Of a stretch of 64,000 nucleotides of DNA, positions 8,535-17,379 are shown piece after piece. This stretch comes from Lachnospiraceae bacterium (GTDB lineage: Bacteria > Bacillota > Clostridia > Lachnospirales > Lachnospiraceae), in contig JAIKZQ010000006.1 in assembly GCA_024682075.1 (NCBI GenBank), positions 221,225-285,224 on the forward strand. Reading direction: 5' to 3'. The notes under the pieces are model-generated. The model did no database searches and was not told the origin of the DNA. It saw only the letters and a list, made by a program, of their open reading frames with translations. The stretch's first letter is position 1, and each line of letters begins with the position of its first letter. A program made the position numbers and the translations under genes.

Positions 8535-10082
8535 TTGAACAAGAATAGGCTAAAAATTGCATCTCGTAATATATTTTTTGCATCATTGAACAAGATATAT
8601 ATTACTGTTGTTCCGTTTGCTATTCGCACCGTATTCATTTATATATTTGGCGTTGAGTATATCGGATTGAACAGCTTATTTGCTTCAGTCCTTGGAGTGC
8701 TTGATTTGGCCGAGCTTGGAGTTGGAACTGCTATGACATATAGCATGTATAAACCTATGCATGAACATGATGTTAAAACCGTTTCGGCTCTTTTGAATTA
8801 TTTCAGGAAGTGTTACATATTAATTGGGCTCATTGTTGCTGGCTTTGGTGCTGCTCTTATTCCGTTTGTTCACATTCTTGTAAAAAGCGATATTCCTGAT
8901 GGCGTAAATATATACTTTATTTACTTTATAAATTTGCTAGGGACATTATCAACTTATTTTTTCTTTTCTTATAAACGTTGTATTTTTATTGCAGATCAAA
9001 GAAATGATATTGACAGCAAGATTGCAATCTTTTCAAGTACAATTCTTTACATAATTCAATTTATTATTTTGGTGTTTCTAAATAATTATTATCTGTTTAT
9101 TTCTGTTGTTCCTATATGCAATATTATATCGAATTTAATGGTTTCGATTGTTGCGAAGTTGAAATATCCCGAATATATATGTGCTGGACATATTACGAGT
9201 GTTCAAAAGAACGAATTAAGATCAAAAATCAAAGCCCTGTTTTTTGTGAAATTTGGAAATGTTGTCCTTTATTCTGTGGATAATATTGTTATTTCGGCAT
9301 TTCTTGGATTATCCGTTTTGGGATTATATTCCAATTATAACTATATATATACATCAGTAAATAGTTTTATTGGATTGTTGACTGCTTCAATAGTCTCTTC
9401 AATTGGAAATAGTATTGTCACCCAGAATAGATCTCAAAATTATGATGATTTTCTAAAACTATCTTTTTGGAATTTTTGGCTTGTGGGATGGTGCACGGTT
9501 TGTTTTGTTTGCCTATACCAGCCATTTATAAAGATTTGGGTTGGCGATAACTATTTGTTGCCCGTATATATACCTGTGGTTATATCCATGTATTTTTATG
9601 TCATTCAATCAAATCAGGTTGCTGGTGCGTATAAAGATGCAGCAGGGATTTGGGAATCAGATAAGTTTAGACCACTAATAACAGCATTGGTTAATTTGTT
9701 TTTTAATATTTTACTAGTGAATTATATTGGCCTATATGGAATTGTTTTATCTACATTATTGAGCTTTTTGTTTGTTAACTTTCCATGGATTATAATAAAT
9801 GTTCATAAGCTGGTTTTTGCTAGTAGTACTCATAAATATTTTTTGATGTGGATTCGAAATACTTTATGTACTATATTTGCATGCTTTTCTACATATTTTC
9901 TTTGTGAATTTGCAGAATTATATAATTCTATTGTGAGTTTTTGCATTAAATTGTTGATTTGTATAATATTTCCCAATTTAATTTTCGTGAGTATTTTTTG
10001 TAAATTGCCAGTCTTTCGTGATGGCTTGGTGGCTGTACGTACGATTATATTACGTGGTACTCGGAGGCGAGAATCTCGATGA
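8535..10082 (+). CDS. Polysaccharide flippase (Wzx/MATE-like), TTG start
   Basis: This 515-residue protein has about 12-14 hydrophobic segments and the flippase-type N-terminus ASRNIFFASLNKIYITVVPF. The motif FGVEYIGLNSLF near residue 39 and the loop KYPEY near residue 213 match oligosaccharide exporters of Gram-positive capsule loci. It would move the lipid-linked repeat unit across the membrane. The only start is TTG 8535, directly after the stop of the previous gene and preceded by GGGCGGGA. Its stop overlaps the next ATG by four bases. It marks the end of the AT-rich block; GC content rises sharply after it. Confidence 0.88.
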   Translation: MNKNRLKIASRNIFFASLNKIYITVVPFAIRTVFIYIFGVEYIGLNSLFASVLGVLDLAELGVGTAMTYSMYKPMHEHDVKTVSALLNYFRKCYILIGLIVAGFGAALIPFVHILVKSDIPDGVNIYFIYFINLLGTLSTYFFFSYKRCIFIADQRNDIDSKIAIFSSTILYIIQFIILVFLNNYYLFISVVPICNIISNLMVSIVAKLKYPEYICAGHITSVQKNELRSKIKALFFVKFGNVVLYSVDNIVISAFLGLSVLGLYSNYNYIYTSVNSFIGLLTASIVSSIGNSIVTQNRSQNYDDFLKLSFWNFWLVGWCTVCFVCLYQPFIKIWVGDNYLLPVYIPVVISMYFYVIQSNQVAGAYKDAAGIWESDKFRPLITALVNLFFNILLVNYIGLYGIVLSTLLSFLFVNFPWIIINVHKLVFASSTHKYFLMWIRNTLCTIFACFSTYFLCEFAELYNSIVSFCIKLLICIIFPNLIFVSIFCKLPVFRDGLVAVRTIILRGTRRRESR

Positions 10083-11698
10083 TTTATTCAAATAGTATAA
10101 GATTACTTGACTGTACGCTCCGTGACGGAGCATATGTAAATGACGCGGAATTCGGCAAGCCTGTAATGCGCGGTATCATCAGCAAATTGCAGGATGCTCA
10201 TGTTGATGTGATCGAATGCGGATGGCTGAAGGATTTTGAGCATAAGGAAGGGACGTCATTTTTTCATGTTCCCTCGGATGCATTGCCATATATCAACAAT
10301 AAGAATGACAAGATCCTGTACTGTGCCATGATCGACTGGAACAGATATGATCCGTCTGTAATGCCTCCGTATGATGGGAAGTCAATTGATGCTGTCAGGG
10401 TTGTTTTTCCGCTTGGAAGGACAAGTGAAGCCATCAGCCTCGGAACTAAGATCAGGGATAAAGGCTATAAGGTTCTTTTCCAGGCAGCCAATACTCTTGC
10501 GTATTCCGATGATGATCTGTTGGAACTGTCAAAGGTTATGAATGAATTTAAGCCTCTGGCATTATCCGTAGTGGATACCTTCGGGGCGATGTATCCTTCC
10601 GATCTTGAACATATAGTCTCTGTTCTTGATGAGCATCTTGATAAATCCATTGAACTGGGGCTTCATGCTCATAATAATCAGCAGCTTGCATTTGCCCTTT
10701 GCATCAGATTCATCGAGATCCTTAAGGATAAGAGAGACATTCTGGTTGATGGGACTTTGAGCGGAATGGGACGCGGGGCGGGTAATGCCACGACCGAGCT
10801 GGTTGCCAGCTATATTGACCGCGTATGGAACGGCAATTATGACATGAATGCCATAATGGATGCCATAGACATGTATATACAGGGAATCGGGGAGAAGTTC
10901 TCTTGGGGTTACTCGACTCCGTATTTCATCTCCGGTTATTATCAGTGTCATGTCAATAATATTGCATACCTGACGAAGAATCACCGTACCAATGCAAGAG
11001 ACATGAGAAATGTCATTGAATCTCTTTCTGCGGAAGACAGAAGAAAGTATGATTATGATCTTCTGGAAGCAAAATATCTTGAGAATCAGAACAGGATCGT
11101 AGATGATGAGGCGGCGATTGAGAAACTGAAGAATGAATTCAAGGGGCGCAAAGTAATGCTCATAGCTCCGGGTAAAACTTCAATGTCGGAGAAGGATAAG
11201 CTGACACGATTCATTGATGAGAATAATCCTGTGGTCATCGAGGTCAATTCGATCAATAAGCTTTACAATCCCGATTATGTCTTCTTTACAAACAGTGTCA
11301 GATATGAATATGCCAGGAATACGTATCCGAAGACCTTTTACAAGAACAAAAGGATCCTTCTTTCCAATATTCATAATCAGGAATCGGAAGATGAGCATAT
11401 AGTTAATTTCAACCTGGTGATCAAGAGAGGATGGGAGCATTTCGATAATGCGGTGATCCTTGCACTCAGGCTCCTGAACAAGCTTGACGTTACGGATGTA
11501 TATCTTGCCGGTTTTGACGGATTTAAGACGAAATATAATGAAAGCTATGCTGACGAATCACTTCCGACACTGAATCCCGATAATAAGTGGGATGAGCTGA
11601 ATGAAGAGATAAAGGATATGTATAAGGATTTTCATACTTCCGTCAAAGGCAGGATGAACATCACATTTCTTACGGAAAGCATTTTTGAAGTGAAATGA
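10079..11698 (+). CDS. HMGL-type aldolase with extra C-terminal domain
   Basis: The first ~300 residues are a pyruvate-type TIM-barrel aldolase/carboxyltransferase domain: LLDCTLRDGAYVND at residues 9-22, the metal-binding HAHNNQQ near residue 199, and GTLSGMGRGAGN near 228. Relatives include 4-hydroxy-2-oxovalerate aldolase and isopropylmalate/citramalate synthases. Residues ~360-539 form a separate domain starting KVMLIAPGKTS that looks Rossmann-like and is faintly reminiscent of DUF115 proteins; this is uncertain. The gene overlaps the flippase by four bases and lies just before a ThDP enzyme and CDP-sugar genes. I infer that it makes or cleaves a keto compound for a branched or extended sugar; the actual reaction is unknown. 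Confidence 0.8.
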   Translation: MIYSNSIRLLDCTLRDGAYVNDAEFGKPVMRGIISKLQDAHVDVIECGWLKDFEHKEGTSFFHVPSDALPYINNKNDKILYCAMIDWNRYDPSVMPPYDGKSIDAVRVVFPLGRTSEAISLGTKIRDKGYKVLFQAANTLAYSDDDLLELSKVMNEFKPLALSVVDTFGAMYPSDLEHIVSVLDEHLDKSIELGLHAHNNQQLAFALCIRFIEILKDKRDILVDGTLSGMGRGAGNATTELVASYIDRVWNGNYDMNAIMDAIDMYIQGIGEKFSWGYSTPYFISGYYQCHVNNIAYLTKNHRTNARDMRNVIESLSAEDRRKYDYDLLEAKYLENQNRIVDDEAAIEKLKNEFKGRKVMLIAPGKTSMSEKDKLTRFIDENNPVVIEVNSINKLYNPDYVFFTNSVRYEYARNTYPKTFYKNKRILLSNIHNQESEDEHIVNFNLVIKRGWEHFDNAVILALRLLNKLDVTDVYLAGFDGFKTKYNESYADESLPTLNPDNKWDELNEEIKDMYKDFHTSVKGRMNITFLTESIFEVK

Positions 11699-11719
11699 TC
11701 GGGAAACCGGAGAGAGAAA

Positions 11720-13504
11720 ATGAAGATATCTGATTATGTCATTAAGTTTTTATCTGACCTTGGAATAGACAGAGTATTCTGTGTGACCGGCGGCGGAGCG
11801 ATGCATCTGAATAATTCCCTCGGAAGCAGCCCTGATGTGAAAGGCGTTTTCATGCTTCATGAGCAGGGGGCATCCGTTGCGGCGGAAAGTTATGCAAGGA
11901 TCCGTGAAGGTTACGGAGCATGTCTGGTGACTAGCGGACCCGGCGCGACAAATGCAATAACGGGGCTTTGCGGAGCCTACATGGATTCCATTCCCGTCAT
12001 ATTCATATCCGGACAGGCTAAGCGGGCCGATCTTGTCGGAGATCAGAACATAAGACAGTTCGGCATACAGGAGGTTGACATTATCTCCATGGTTAAGCCT
12101 TATTCCAAGTATGCTGTCCGCATAATGGATCCTCTTAAGATCAGATATGAAATGGAAAAGGCTGCCGCTATTTCAGCAGAAGGAAGACCCGGAGCCGTAT
12201 GGATCGACATTCCTCTGGATATTCAGGCAACAGACGTTGATATTGACCGGCTTGAAGGCTATAACGATGAGTATAAAAAGCCTGCTCCTTCTGACTCCGA
12301 TCTTGATCAGATCATTCGAAAGATAAATGAAGCTAAGAGACCTTCGATCATCCTCGGAAACGGTGTCAGGCTTGCTCATTCATCCGAAAAGGCGTATGAA
12401 CTTGTGAAAATGCTTGGAATCCCTGCTTTTGTTTCGTGGAACGGAGTGGATCTTCTGACTGATGATGATCCTTTGTATTTTGGCAGACCCAACATTGTAG
12501 GGCACAGGAGTGCCAATCTGATACTTCAGAATTCAGATTTTGTTCTTTCAATAGGTACCAGGCTCAGCCTGCTCAATACCGGTTACAATTTTGACGGCTA
12601 TCTTCAGAATGCATTTCATGTGATGGTCGATATCGATGAAAACGAGATGAACAAGAAAAGCCTGCATCCGCAGATGAAGATCGTCTCTGATGCAGGAACC
12701 TTTATTGATGCTCTCCTTGCAAACAGGGACAGGATTAATGAAAACGACCATACTGCCTGGCTTGATCATTGTCTTGACATGAAGGAAAAGTATCCCGTGC
12801 AGATCCCCGAGCAGATGCCGAGAGAAGGATTTGTGAGCCTTTACAGGCTGTTTGATGTCCTGTCCGACCTTATGACAGCTGATGATGTTTATCAGTTTAC
12901 GAGTTCGGGAACCAGCGTTGATGTCGGGATGAAGACTCTGAGGCTTAAGAAAGGCCAGAGAGCGTTTCTCAACAAGAGCATGGCGGCAATGGGCTATGAC
13001 ATTCCGGCATGCGTCGGCAGCTGTGTTGGTTCTGACGGGCGCAGGGTCATCTGCGTGACCGGAGACGGAAGCGCGGCAATGAACATACAGGAGCTTGAGG
13101 TCATTAAAAGGCTTAATCTTCCTGTCAAGATATTCATAGCCGATAATTCGGGTTACAGCATGATCTGGCATTCTCAGAGCGGTAATTTCAAGGGTCATCT
13201 TACCGGATGTACCGAAGAATCCGGCCTGACTCTTCCTGATTTTAAGAAGGTTGCTGAGAGCTTTGGTATAAAGGGCATGGAGATTAGTGATGAAAGTTCC
13301 CTCGAAAGCACAGTCCGCGAAGCCCTGGAATATGACGGCCCTGTTGTATGCGTTGTAAAAACTGATATAATGCAAAAGGTACTACCTAAACAGAGCAATT
13401 TCATGAATGATAAGGGTCAGATGGAGAGCAGGCCTCTTCAGGACATGACTCCTCTGCTTGACAGGGAAGAACTTCGTGAGTGCATGGAATGGGGAGAAGC
13501 ATAA
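11720..13504 (+). CDS. ThDP-dependent enzyme, acetolactate synthase/YerE-like
   Basis: A 594-residue three-domain ThDP enzyme. The cofactor-activating Glu is at residue 48 (HEQGASVAAE), and the diphosphate/Mg site GDGSAAMN is near residue 448 with the closing Asn about 27 residues later (DNSGYSM). It is related to acetolactate synthase large subunits, but no regulatory subunit or branched-chain amino-acid gene is nearby. It sits between an aldolase and a glucose-1-phosphate cytidylyltransferase. In Yersinia, the related YerE decarboxylates pyruvate and transfers the two-carbon unit to C4 of a CDP-3,6-dideoxy-4-keto sugar. A similar role here is inferred from context, not shown. GAGAG upstream of ATG 11720 serves as ribosome site. 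Confidence 0.85.
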   Translation: MKISDYVIKFLSDLGIDRVFCVTGGGAMHLNNSLGSSPDVKGVFMLHEQGASVAAESYARIREGYGACLVTSGPGATNAITGLCGAYMDSIPVIFISGQAKRADLVGDQNIRQFGIQEVDIISMVKPYSKYAVRIMDPLKIRYEMEKAAAISAEGRPGAVWIDIPLDIQATDVDIDRLEGYNDEYKKPAPSDSDLDQIIRKINEAKRPSIILGNGVRLAHSSEKAYELVKMLGIPAFVSWNGVDLLTDDDPLYFGRPNIVGHRSANLILQNSDFVLSIGTRLSLLNTGYNFDGYLQNAFHVMVDIDENEMNKKSLHPQMKIVSDAGTFIDALLANRDRINENDHTAWLDHCLDMKEKYPVQIPEQMPREGFVSLYRLFDVLSDLMTADDVYQFTSSGTSVDVGMKTLRLKKGQRAFLNKSMAAMGYDIPACVGSCVGSDGRRVICVTGDGSAAMNIQELEVIKRLNLPVKIFIADNSGYSMIWHSQSGNFKGHLTGCTEESGLTLPDFKKVAESFGIKGMEISDESSLESTVREALEYDGPVVCVVKTDIMQKVLPKQSNFMNDKGQMESRPLQDMTPLLDREELRECMEWGEA

Positions 13505-14287
13505 ATGAAAGTTGTATTGCTTGCCGGAGGATTCGGCAGAAGAATATCGGAAGAGAGTGCCAATGTGCCCAAGCCTTTGATCGAAATAGGCGGAAAGCCG
13601 ATTCTTTGGCACATCATGAAAAGCTATGCTTATTACGGCTTCGATGAATTTATCATTTGCACCGGTTATAAACAGCAGGCTTTTAAGCAGTGGTTTGCCG
13701 ATTATTTCATAAACAGCAGTGATGTTACCTTTGATTACAAAAACGGGGCTGATGCCATGACCGTTCATGAATGCCATGCTGAACCCTGGAAGGTAACTGT
13801 CGTTGATACCGGACTAAACACTATGACCGGCGGAAGGATCAAGAGGGTTCAAAAGTATGTCGGAAACGAAACTTTCCTCATGACATACGGAGACGGCGTG
13901 TGCGATGTCAATATCTCCGAACTGGTCAAGTTCCATGCAGGTCATGGCAAGATTGCAACTCTGACTGCGGTTTTGCAGGATCAGTCAAAGGGAGTCCTTA
14001 ATATCGGAGGCGATAATGCCGTTAAGTCATTCCGTGAGAAGCAGCTGAGTGACAGCACACCGATAAATGCCGGATTCATGGCACTGAATCCCGAAATCTT
14101 TGATTATATCGAAGGTGATGATACAATATTTGAAAGAGATCCTCTGGAGAAGCTTGCCGATGAAGGTCAGCTCATGTCATATATGCACAGAGGCTTTTGG
14201 CAGTGCATGGACAATCTCCGTGAAAAGGAACTGCTGGAAAAGCTTCTCGAAACGGGAAATGCACCCTGGAAAAAGTGGGAAGATTAA
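13505..14287 (+). CDS. rfbF: Glucose-1-phosphate cytidylyltransferase (RfbF/DdhA)
   Basis: This 260-residue enzyme makes CDP-glucose from CTP and glucose-1-phosphate, the first step to CDP-3,6-dideoxyhexoses. The nucleotidyltransferase signature LLAGGFGRRISEES is at residues 5-18, followed by PKPLIEIGGKPILWH. Family-specific stretches are CTGYKQQ, GDGVCDVN near 129, and HRGFWQCMDNLRE near the C-terminus. Length matches the usual 255-260 residues. It begins directly after the stop of the ThDP gene and is followed by CDP-glucose 4,6-dehydratase, the canonical partner. Confidence 0.95.
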   Translation: MKVVLLAGGFGRRISEESANVPKPLIEIGGKPILWHIMKSYAYYGFDEFIICTGYKQQAFKQWFADYFINSSDVTFDYKNGADAMTVHECHAEPWKVTVVDTGLNTMTGGRIKRVQKYVGNETFLMTYGDGVCDVNISELVKFHAGHGKIATLTAVLQDQSKGVLNIGGDNAVKSFREKQLSDSTPINAGFMALNPEIFDYIEGDDTIFERDPLEKLADEGQLMSYMHRGFWQCMDNLREKELLEKLLETGNAPWKKWED

Positions 14288-14298
14288 GGGGCCAAAGA

Positions 14299-15342
14299 AT
14301 GGACTTTGATCCTTCGTTTTATAAAGGCAAAAAAGTTTTGGTAACCGGACATACGGGATTCAAGGGATCCTGGATGTCCGCTTTGCTTGTTAATGCAGGT
14401 GCTGAGGTTATCGGATATTCAATTGATGAGAGTCCTTTATTTGAACTCAGCGGTTTGATAGATCAGGTCATCAGCATTAAGGGTGATGTCAGGAATCTTG
14501 CTCATATGAAAGAGGTTTTTGACGAATACAATCCCGAGATTGTTATTCATATGGCGGCCCAGCCTCTTGTCAGGCGCAGTTACAGGGAACCCGTCATGAC
14601 TTTTGAAACCAATGTCATGGGCACGGTCAATATTCTTGAATGCGTCCGCCTGAATCCCTGTGTTAAGTCATTTCTTAATGTCACAACCGATAAAGTATAT
14701 GAAAACAAGGAAAGAGAGCAGGGATATACGGAAGAAGAGCCTCTTGACGGCTATGATCCTTACTCGAATTCCAAATCATGTTCCGAACTTGTTACGCATA
14801 GTTATAAGAAGAGTTTCTTTTCCGAGGGTCAGACTGCCATATCGACTGCACGTGCAGGAAATGTCATAGGCGGAGGCGATTTTGCCGCTGACAGGATAAT
14901 CCCCGATTGTGTAAGGGCAGCCGTTAAAGGTGAGGATATTATTGTAAGGAATCCTTATTCCATAAGACCTTATCAGCATGTTCTGGAACCGGTATATGCC
15001 TATCTTATGATCGCAGCAAAGCAGTATGATGATGATTCATATTCCGGATATTATAATGTAGGGCCCGATGACAAGGACTGCATCAAAACCGGAGAACTTG
15101 TTGATCTGTTTGTGAAGAACTGGGGTGACGGCCTTAAGTGGATCGACAGATATGACGGTGGACCTCATGAGGCGGCTTTCCTCAAACTCGATTGCACCAA
15201 GCTTAAGAATACATTTGACTGGGCTCCAAGGTGGGATATAGAGAAAGCGGTCGCAAAAACAGTTGAATGGACCAAAATATGGAACTCCGGGCTAAGCGTC
15301 CGCGATTGCATGGATAAACAGATCAGGGAATTTACGGGATGA
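14299..15342 (+). CDS. rfbG: CDP-glucose 4,6-dehydratase (RfbG/DdhB)
   Basis: This ~347-residue extended SDR converts CDP-glucose to CDP-4-keto-6-deoxyglucose using bound NAD. VTGHTGFKGSW near residue 14 is the dinucleotide-binding GxxGxxG site, TTDKVYEN near 125 holds the active-site Thr region, and PYSNSKSC near 154 gives the YxxxK-type pair with Tyr shifted as PYSNSK. ATG 14299 is preferred over 14275 because AAGGGG precedes it and the earlier start would overlap rfbF. It overlaps the next SDR by four bases. Confidence 0.93.
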   Translation: MDFDPSFYKGKKVLVTGHTGFKGSWMSALLVNAGAEVIGYSIDESPLFELSGLIDQVISIKGDVRNLAHMKEVFDEYNPEIVIHMAAQPLVRRSYREPVMTFETNVMGTVNILECVRLNPCVKSFLNVTTDKVYENKEREQGYTEEEPLDGYDPYSNSKSCSELVTHSYKKSFFSEGQTAISTARAGNVIGGGDFAADRIIPDCVRAAVKGEDIIVRNPYSIRPYQHVLEPVYAYLMIAAKQYDDDSYSGYYNVGPDDKDCIKTGELVDLFVKNWGDGLKWIDRYDGGPHEAAFLKLDCTKLKNTFDWAPRWDIEKAVAKTVEWTKIWNSGLSVRDCMDKQIREFTG

Positions 15343-16418
15343 AGGACTTTTTGAAAAGCAGCATCATAACAGCCGATATGGAAGAAATATATTCCAGAGG
15401 CTATGAATGGAGAGAACTATCCGGGAAAAAGGTATATGTCTCCGGTTCCTACGGGATGCTCGCTTCCTATATCGTCTATTATCTGATCTGGTTAAGGGAA
15501 AAGAAGGGCATAGATGTCACCATCCTTGCCCAGGGCAGAAAAGAGGGAAAAGCCCGCGACAGATTCGGGATTTACTTCGATAAAGAATACTTTACCTATG
15601 TCAGCGAGAATATTGTATCCGAGAACTGCAAGGCTGTATCCGATGCCGATTATGTCATACATGCTGCAGGGCTTGCCAATCCGAGATTTTATGAGACTAA
15701 TCCGGTAGAGGTCATTGAACCGAATGCGATCGGAACGTATCAGCTGTTAAGAAACTGTAACAAAGATAAGATCAGGGGATTCCTTTTCCTGAGCACATGT
15801 GATGTGTATGGAGCTGTTGACGATCCTGATTATATATTTGAAGTGACTGTCGGTAAGGTTGATCCGCTCGATCCTCACAGCTGCTACAGCGAAAGCAAAA
15901 GAATTGCCGAAACTCTGCTGGCATCATACTCGAGAGAATATGGCATCAGAACGGTCATAGCCAGGGTAGGACATACATACGGACCTACAATGGACCTTGA
16001 AAACGACCCAAGAGTATTCTCAAGCTTTATTAATGATATCGTAAGCGGCAATGATATCTGTCTGCACAGTAACGGTCGTGCTCAAAGAGCATTTTGTTAC
16101 ATAAGCGATGCAGTTGCGGCTTACATGCTTTTGCTGCTCAGGGGACGTTCCGGTGAAGCGTATAATGTTACAAATACGGATCAGATGATACCAATAAGGG
16201 ATCTGGCATATGTAATAGCTGTTATTCCGAATGATCCCGTGGGTGTTGTGTTCAAGAACAGGGAAGATAACGACGCTTACCTTCAGGATACCGTTAACAA
16301 GCAGAATCGTCCTGTTGAGGATAAACTGAAGTGTTTAGGATGGTCGCATCCGGTTGATGTAAAGGAAGGATTTACCAGGGTTTACAGTTTTTTCACGGAA
16401 GAATCGGAAACTGTTTGA
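15339..16418 (+). CDS. NAD-dependent epimerase/dehydratase (extended SDR)
   Basis: A 359-residue extended SDR with a dinucleotide-binding motif VSGSYGMLASYI near residue 34, SSer-region LSTCDVYG near residue 155, and the catalytic CYSESKRIAE near residue 183. Its position between CDP-glucose dehydratase and the 3-dehydratase suggests it reduces or epimerises the CDP-keto sugar, for example as C4 reductase or as the reductase acting after two-carbon branching. The precise reaction cannot be read from sequence. ATGA overlap with the preceding gene implies translational coupling. Confidence 0.85.
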   Translation: MKDFLKSSIITADMEEIYSRGYEWRELSGKKVYVSGSYGMLASYIVYYLIWLREKKGIDVTILAQGRKEGKARDRFGIYFDKEYFTYVSENIVSENCKAVSDADYVIHAAGLANPRFYETNPVEVIEPNAIGTYQLLRNCNKDKIRGFLFLSTCDVYGAVDDPDYIFEVTVGKVDPLDPHSCYSESKRIAETLLASYSREYGIRTVIARVGHTYGPTMDLENDPRVFSSFINDIVSGNDICLHSNGRAQRAFCYISDAVAAYMLLLLRGRSGEAYNVTNTDQMIPIRDLAYVIAVIPNDPVGVVFKNREDNDAYLQDTVNKQNRPVEDKLKCLGWSHPVDVKEGFTRVYSFFTEESETV

Positions 16419-16428
16419 GGGGACTAAA

Positions 16429-17379
16429 ATGGGTAAAATGATCAGCATTGTCACACCTTGCTATAACGAAGAGGAAAATATCTCCGAAGTGATAACCCAG
16501 GTCAGGAATGTCATGTCCGGGCTTGATTATACATATGAACATATTCTGGTAGATAACAGGTCTACGGATGCAACCTGGGAGAAGATCAAGTCTGAATCGG
16601 AGAAAGATTCACATGTTAAGGGCATCAGAAACGTCAGGAATTTCGGTCCTTTAAGAAACGCAATGTACGGCTTGTTCCAGGCTTCGGGCGATGCAGCCAT
16701 ATCTCTTGCTGCGGATCTTCAGGATCCTCCGGAGTTGATCCCCACGCTTATAGCTGAATGGGAAAAAGGATATAAGGTTGTTCTCGGACAGAAGGACATG
16801 GCCGAAGAAAGCAAATTCATGATGGGCCTCAGATCTCTTTACTATGGGATCATTGCTCATTTTTCCGATACGAAACAGTATAAGCAGACGACCGGATGGG
16901 GACTTTATGATGCATCCGTAATAAAGGTCATGAAGCAGCTGAACGAGCCCGAGCCTTCACTCAGGCATATAGTCGCAGAACTCGGTTATGAAGCTTCGCT
17001 TGTGAAGTATTGCCAGCCCAAGAGACAGCACGGCAAGAGCAGTTACAATTTTAAGAGCTATATAGAATATGCTTTTCAGACACTTATCAGCACTTCACAG
17101 GCTCCGCTTAAGCTTGCGGTTGTCTGGGGCTTTACGATCTCGTTCGTTTCGTTTGTTCTCGGCATCGTTTATCTTATCTGGAAACTGACCGACTGGTGGA
17201 GATTCGATACCGGCCAGGCCCCCATGCTCATCGGCCTTTTCTTTATAGGAGGAGTGCTCCTTATGTTCATAGGTATCATTGGTGAGTATATCGGAGAGAT
17301 ATTTAAGAGAACCAGAAATTTTCCCCTTGTCATAGAGCAGGAGAGAGTGGGATTTGATGAAGACGAAGGAAGAAGCTAA
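16429..17379 (+). CDS. GT2 polyprenyl-phosphate glycosyltransferase (GtrB/DPM1-like)
   Basis: This 316-residue protein has a GT2 domain (SIVTPCYNEEENI, VDNRSTDATW near residue 42, LAADLQDPPE near residue 97 with the DXD-like DLQD) followed by two C-terminal membrane helices at about residues 230-252 and 266-290. That layout matches GtrB/ArnC-type enzymes that put one sugar on undecaprenyl phosphate. With the downstream GT-C proteins it could supply a lipid-linked sugar for addition outside the membrane. GGGG upstream of ATG 16429 is a fair ribosome site. The gene overlaps the next one by about 23 bases. Confidence 0.9.
   Translation: MGKMISIVTPCYNEEENISEVITQVRNVMSGLDYTYEHILVDNRSTDATWEKIKSESEKDSHVKGIRNVRNFGPLRNAMYGLFQASGDAAISLAADLQDPPELIPTLIAEWEKGYKVVLGQKDMAEESKFMMGLRSLYYGIIAHFSDTKQYKQTTGWGLYDASVIKVMKQLNEPEPSLRHIVAELGYEASLVKYCQPKRQHGKSSYNFKSYIEYAFQTLISTSQAPLKLAVVWGFTISFVSFVLGIVYLIWKLTDWWRFDTGQAPMLIGLFFIGGVLLMFIGIIGEYIGEIFKRTRNFPLVIEQERVGFDEDEGRS

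Noticed and set aside
12548..13375. Minus-strand frame of 275 codons within the ThDP gene.
   Set aside because: Antisense to a gene with clear ThDP motifs; composition is His/Ser-rich without any family signal and no ribosome site.
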